Below are positions 62,701-64,000 of a DNA stretch of 64,000 nt, in pieces. This stretch comes from Ferrovibrio sp. (GTDB lineage Bacteria > Pseudomonadota > Alphaproteobacteria > Ferrovibrionales > Ferrovibrionaceae). The stretch lies in NCBI RefSeq assembly GCF_019636075.1, contig NZ_JAHBYG010000002.1:62001-126000 (forward strand), written 5' to 3'. Below the pieces are notes generated by a model that saw nothing but the letters and a program-made list of their open reading frames with translations, made no database searches and was not told the origin of the DNA. Position 1 is the stretch's first letter. Each line of letters starts with the position of its first letter. Made by a program: the position numbers and the translations under genes.

Positions 62701-64000
62701 ATGTCTCTCATTCATGAAATCGACTTCGGTACGCCAGCCAGCAAGGCCGGCGAAACTGTCAATCTCATCATTGATGGCCGCAGCGTGAGCGTGCCGGCCG
62801 GTACATCGGTGATGCGCGCGGCGATGGAAGCCGGCATTCAGGTGCCCAAGCTTTGCGCCACCGACATGCTGGATGCTTTCGGCTCTTGCCGGCTTTGCCT
62901 GGTGGAGATCGAAGGCCGTGCCGGCACCCCGGCAAGCTGCACCACGCCGGTGGCGCCCGGCATGAAGGTGACCACCCAGAATGATCGCCTGGCCAAGCTG
63001 CGCCGGGGTGTGATGGAACTCTATATCTCCGATCATCCGCTGGATTGCCTGACTTGCGCCGCCAATGGCGATTGCGAATTGCAGGATATGGCAGGCGCTG
63101 TGGGCTTGCGCGAAGTGCGCTATGGCTATGAGGGCGAGAACCACCTCAAGCAGCAGAAGGATGAATCGAATCCGTATTTCACCTTCGATGCTTCCAAATG
63201 CATCGTCTGCTCGCGCTGTGTGCGCGCCTGCGAGGAAGTGCAGGGTACCTTCGCGCTGACCATCCAGGCACGCGGCTTTGAATCCAAGGTCTCGCCCGGC
63301 ATGGCGGAAAAATTCCTGGATTCGGAATGCGTGTCCTGTGGTGCCTGCGTGCAGGCCTGTCCCACGGCCACGCTGATGGAAAAATCCGTCATCGAGATCG
63401 GCCAGCCCGAACATTCGGTGGTGACCACGTGTGCTTATTGCGGCGTGGGGTGCAGCTTCAAGGCCGAGATGCGCGGCGAGCAATTGGTGCGCATGGTGCC
63501 CTACAAGGATGGCCAGGCCAATCGCGGCCATTCCTGCGTGAAGGGCCGCTTCGCCTGGGGCTATGCCCAGCACCGCGAGCGCATTCTCAATCCGATGATC
63601 CGCGAAAGCATCGACCAGCCCTGGCGCGAAGTGAGCTGGGAAGAGGCGATCAGCCATACGGCGGCCGAATTCAAGCGTATCCAGGCGAAATACGGGCGCG
63701 GCAGCGTGGGCGGCATCACTTCGTCGCGCTGCACCAATGAAGAAACCTACCTGGTGCAAAAGCTGGTGCGTGCCGGCTTCGGCAATAACAACGTGGATAC
63801 CTGCGCCCGGGTGTGCCATTCGCCCACTGGGTATGGCCTGAGCAAGACCTATGGCACCTCGGCCGGCACGCAGAATTTCGATTCCGTGGAGCAGACCGAT
63901 GTGGTGATCGTGATCGGCGCCAATCCGGTTGCCGCCCATCCGGTTTTCGCTTCGCGGCTGAAAAAGCGCCTGCGAAAGGGCGCCAAGCTGATCGTGATCG
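62701..64000 (+). CDS. fdsA: NAD-dependent formate dehydrogenase, alpha subunit (5' part)
   Basis: The first 433 codons of the catalytic subunit, cut by the right edge. Order: an N-terminal 2Fe-2S ferredoxin domain (CATDM...CRLC...C), a His/Cys cluster region DHPLDCLTCAANGDCELQ, two 4Fe-4S ferredoxin motifs (CIVCSRCVRAC; CVSCGACVQACP), then the molybdopterin domain with its own 4Fe-4S ligands (CAYCGVGC, CVKGRF) and the active-site segment CARVCHSPTG. The metal ligand is thus a cysteine (encoded by TGC), not selenocysteine. It oxidises formate to CO2 on a bis-MGD molybdenum or tungsten cofactor. AGAGGAC lies before the ATG. fdsC/fdhD and fdsD are probably beyond the edge. Confidence 0.96.
   Translation, partial: MSLIHEIDFGTPASKAGETVNLIIDGRSVSVPAGTSVMRAAMEAGIQVPKLCATDMLDAFGSCRLCLVEIEGRAGTPASCTTPVAPGMKVTTQNDRLAKLRRGVMELYISDHPLDCLTCAANGDCELQDMAGAVGLREVRYGYEGENHLKQQKDESNPYFTFDASKCIVCSRCVRACEEVQGTFALTIQARGFESKVSPGMAEKFLDSECVSCGACVQACPTATLMEKSVIEIGQPEHSVVTTCAYCGVGCSFKAEMRGEQLVRMVPYKDGQANRGHSCVKGRFAWGYAQHRERILNPMIRESIDQPWREVSWEEAISHTAAEFKRIQAKYGRGSVGGITSSRCTNEETYLVQKLVRAGFGNNNVDTCARVCHSPTGYGLSKTYGTSAGTQNFDSVEQTDVVIVIGANPVAAHPVFASRLKKRLRKGAKLIVI

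Noticed and set aside
62701-64000. Selenocysteine in formate dehydrogenase alpha
   Set aside because: The active-site position in CARVCHSPTG is encoded by a cysteine codon and there is no in-frame TGA.

Overview
This window is high-GC bacterial chromosomal DNA from an alphaproteobacterium, probably a Rhodospirillales-type lineage; I cannot place it more precisely without a search. The evidence is a 5-aminolevulinate synthase (Shemin-pathway heme synthesis), a COQ7-type ubiquinone hydroxylase plus a UbiH-family flavoprotein, an RHH_4-type ribbon-helix-helix protein, DUF1194 and DUF3750 proteins, an NAD-dependent FdsGBA formate dehydrogenase, and a putative ROSE-like leader before an Hsp20 gene. 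Coding density is high on both strands. I see no phage, plasmid, insertion-sequence, CRISPR, toxin-antitoxin or rRNA features. The only RNA gene found is tRNA-Leu(CAA).

Layout. 0.2-5.4 kb: Bcr/CflA-type MFS pump, then the YbbA/YbbP-like ABC pair divergent from a TesA-like esterase, an arrangement also known from E. coli. 5.6-8.6 kb: a three-gene amino-sugar/polysaccharide cassette (deacetylase, WbpD-like acetyltransferase, WbpE-like aminotransferase). 8.7-14.1 kb: glpX-pgm-pgi, which convert fructose-1,6-bisphosphate to glucose-1-phosphate, followed closely by an orphan class III cyclase-like gene. 14.3-24.2 kb: DUF1194, UbiH-type monooxygenase, DUF3750, a ClpP-type protease, 3-hydroxybutyrate dehydrogenase, a methyltransferase, EttA, GltS and an HDAC-family amidohydrolase. 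24.3-36.2 kb: a first RND efflux pair, an Hpt protein, hemA, an unusual small P-loop protein, EamA and MFS permeases, an orphan NMT1/TauA-type binding protein and an aspartate aminotransferase.

36.3-47.2 kb: RHH protein and a second RND pair, paraoxonase-like lactonase, MsbA-like ABC exporter, and a lipoprotein trypsin-like protease next to a TraT-like lipoprotein. 47.3-50.8 kb: rpmE, a small unknown gene, hsp20, and gap-pgk. 51-57.8 kb: PagL-like lipid A deacylase, two alkylation-repair-type proteins around GluQRS, a carboxylesterase, an HNH nuclease, then yqaA, dsbB and coq7. 57.9-64 kb: tRNA-Leu, a taurine:pyruvate-type aminotransferase, a LysR regulator and the fdsGBA operon, which runs off the right edge.

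Most of the window is recognisable housekeeping or envelope/efflux biology. The items most worth a second look are: (1) a stand-alone miniature GspE/PilT-like P-loop protein; (2) an 88-bp double-hairpin repeat present twice, in which one stem has changed sequence but kept pairing; (3) a 27-bp in-frame tandem repeat that duplicates possible start codons at an ABC/lactonase junction; (4) a sigma32-like promoter with a ROSE-like leader before hsp20; (5) LysR-type dyads before fdsGBA with two similar sites 116 bp apart; and (6) an orphan cyclase-like protein in the sugar-phosphate operon. All functional statements come from reading the sequence and remembered family features; no database search was run.
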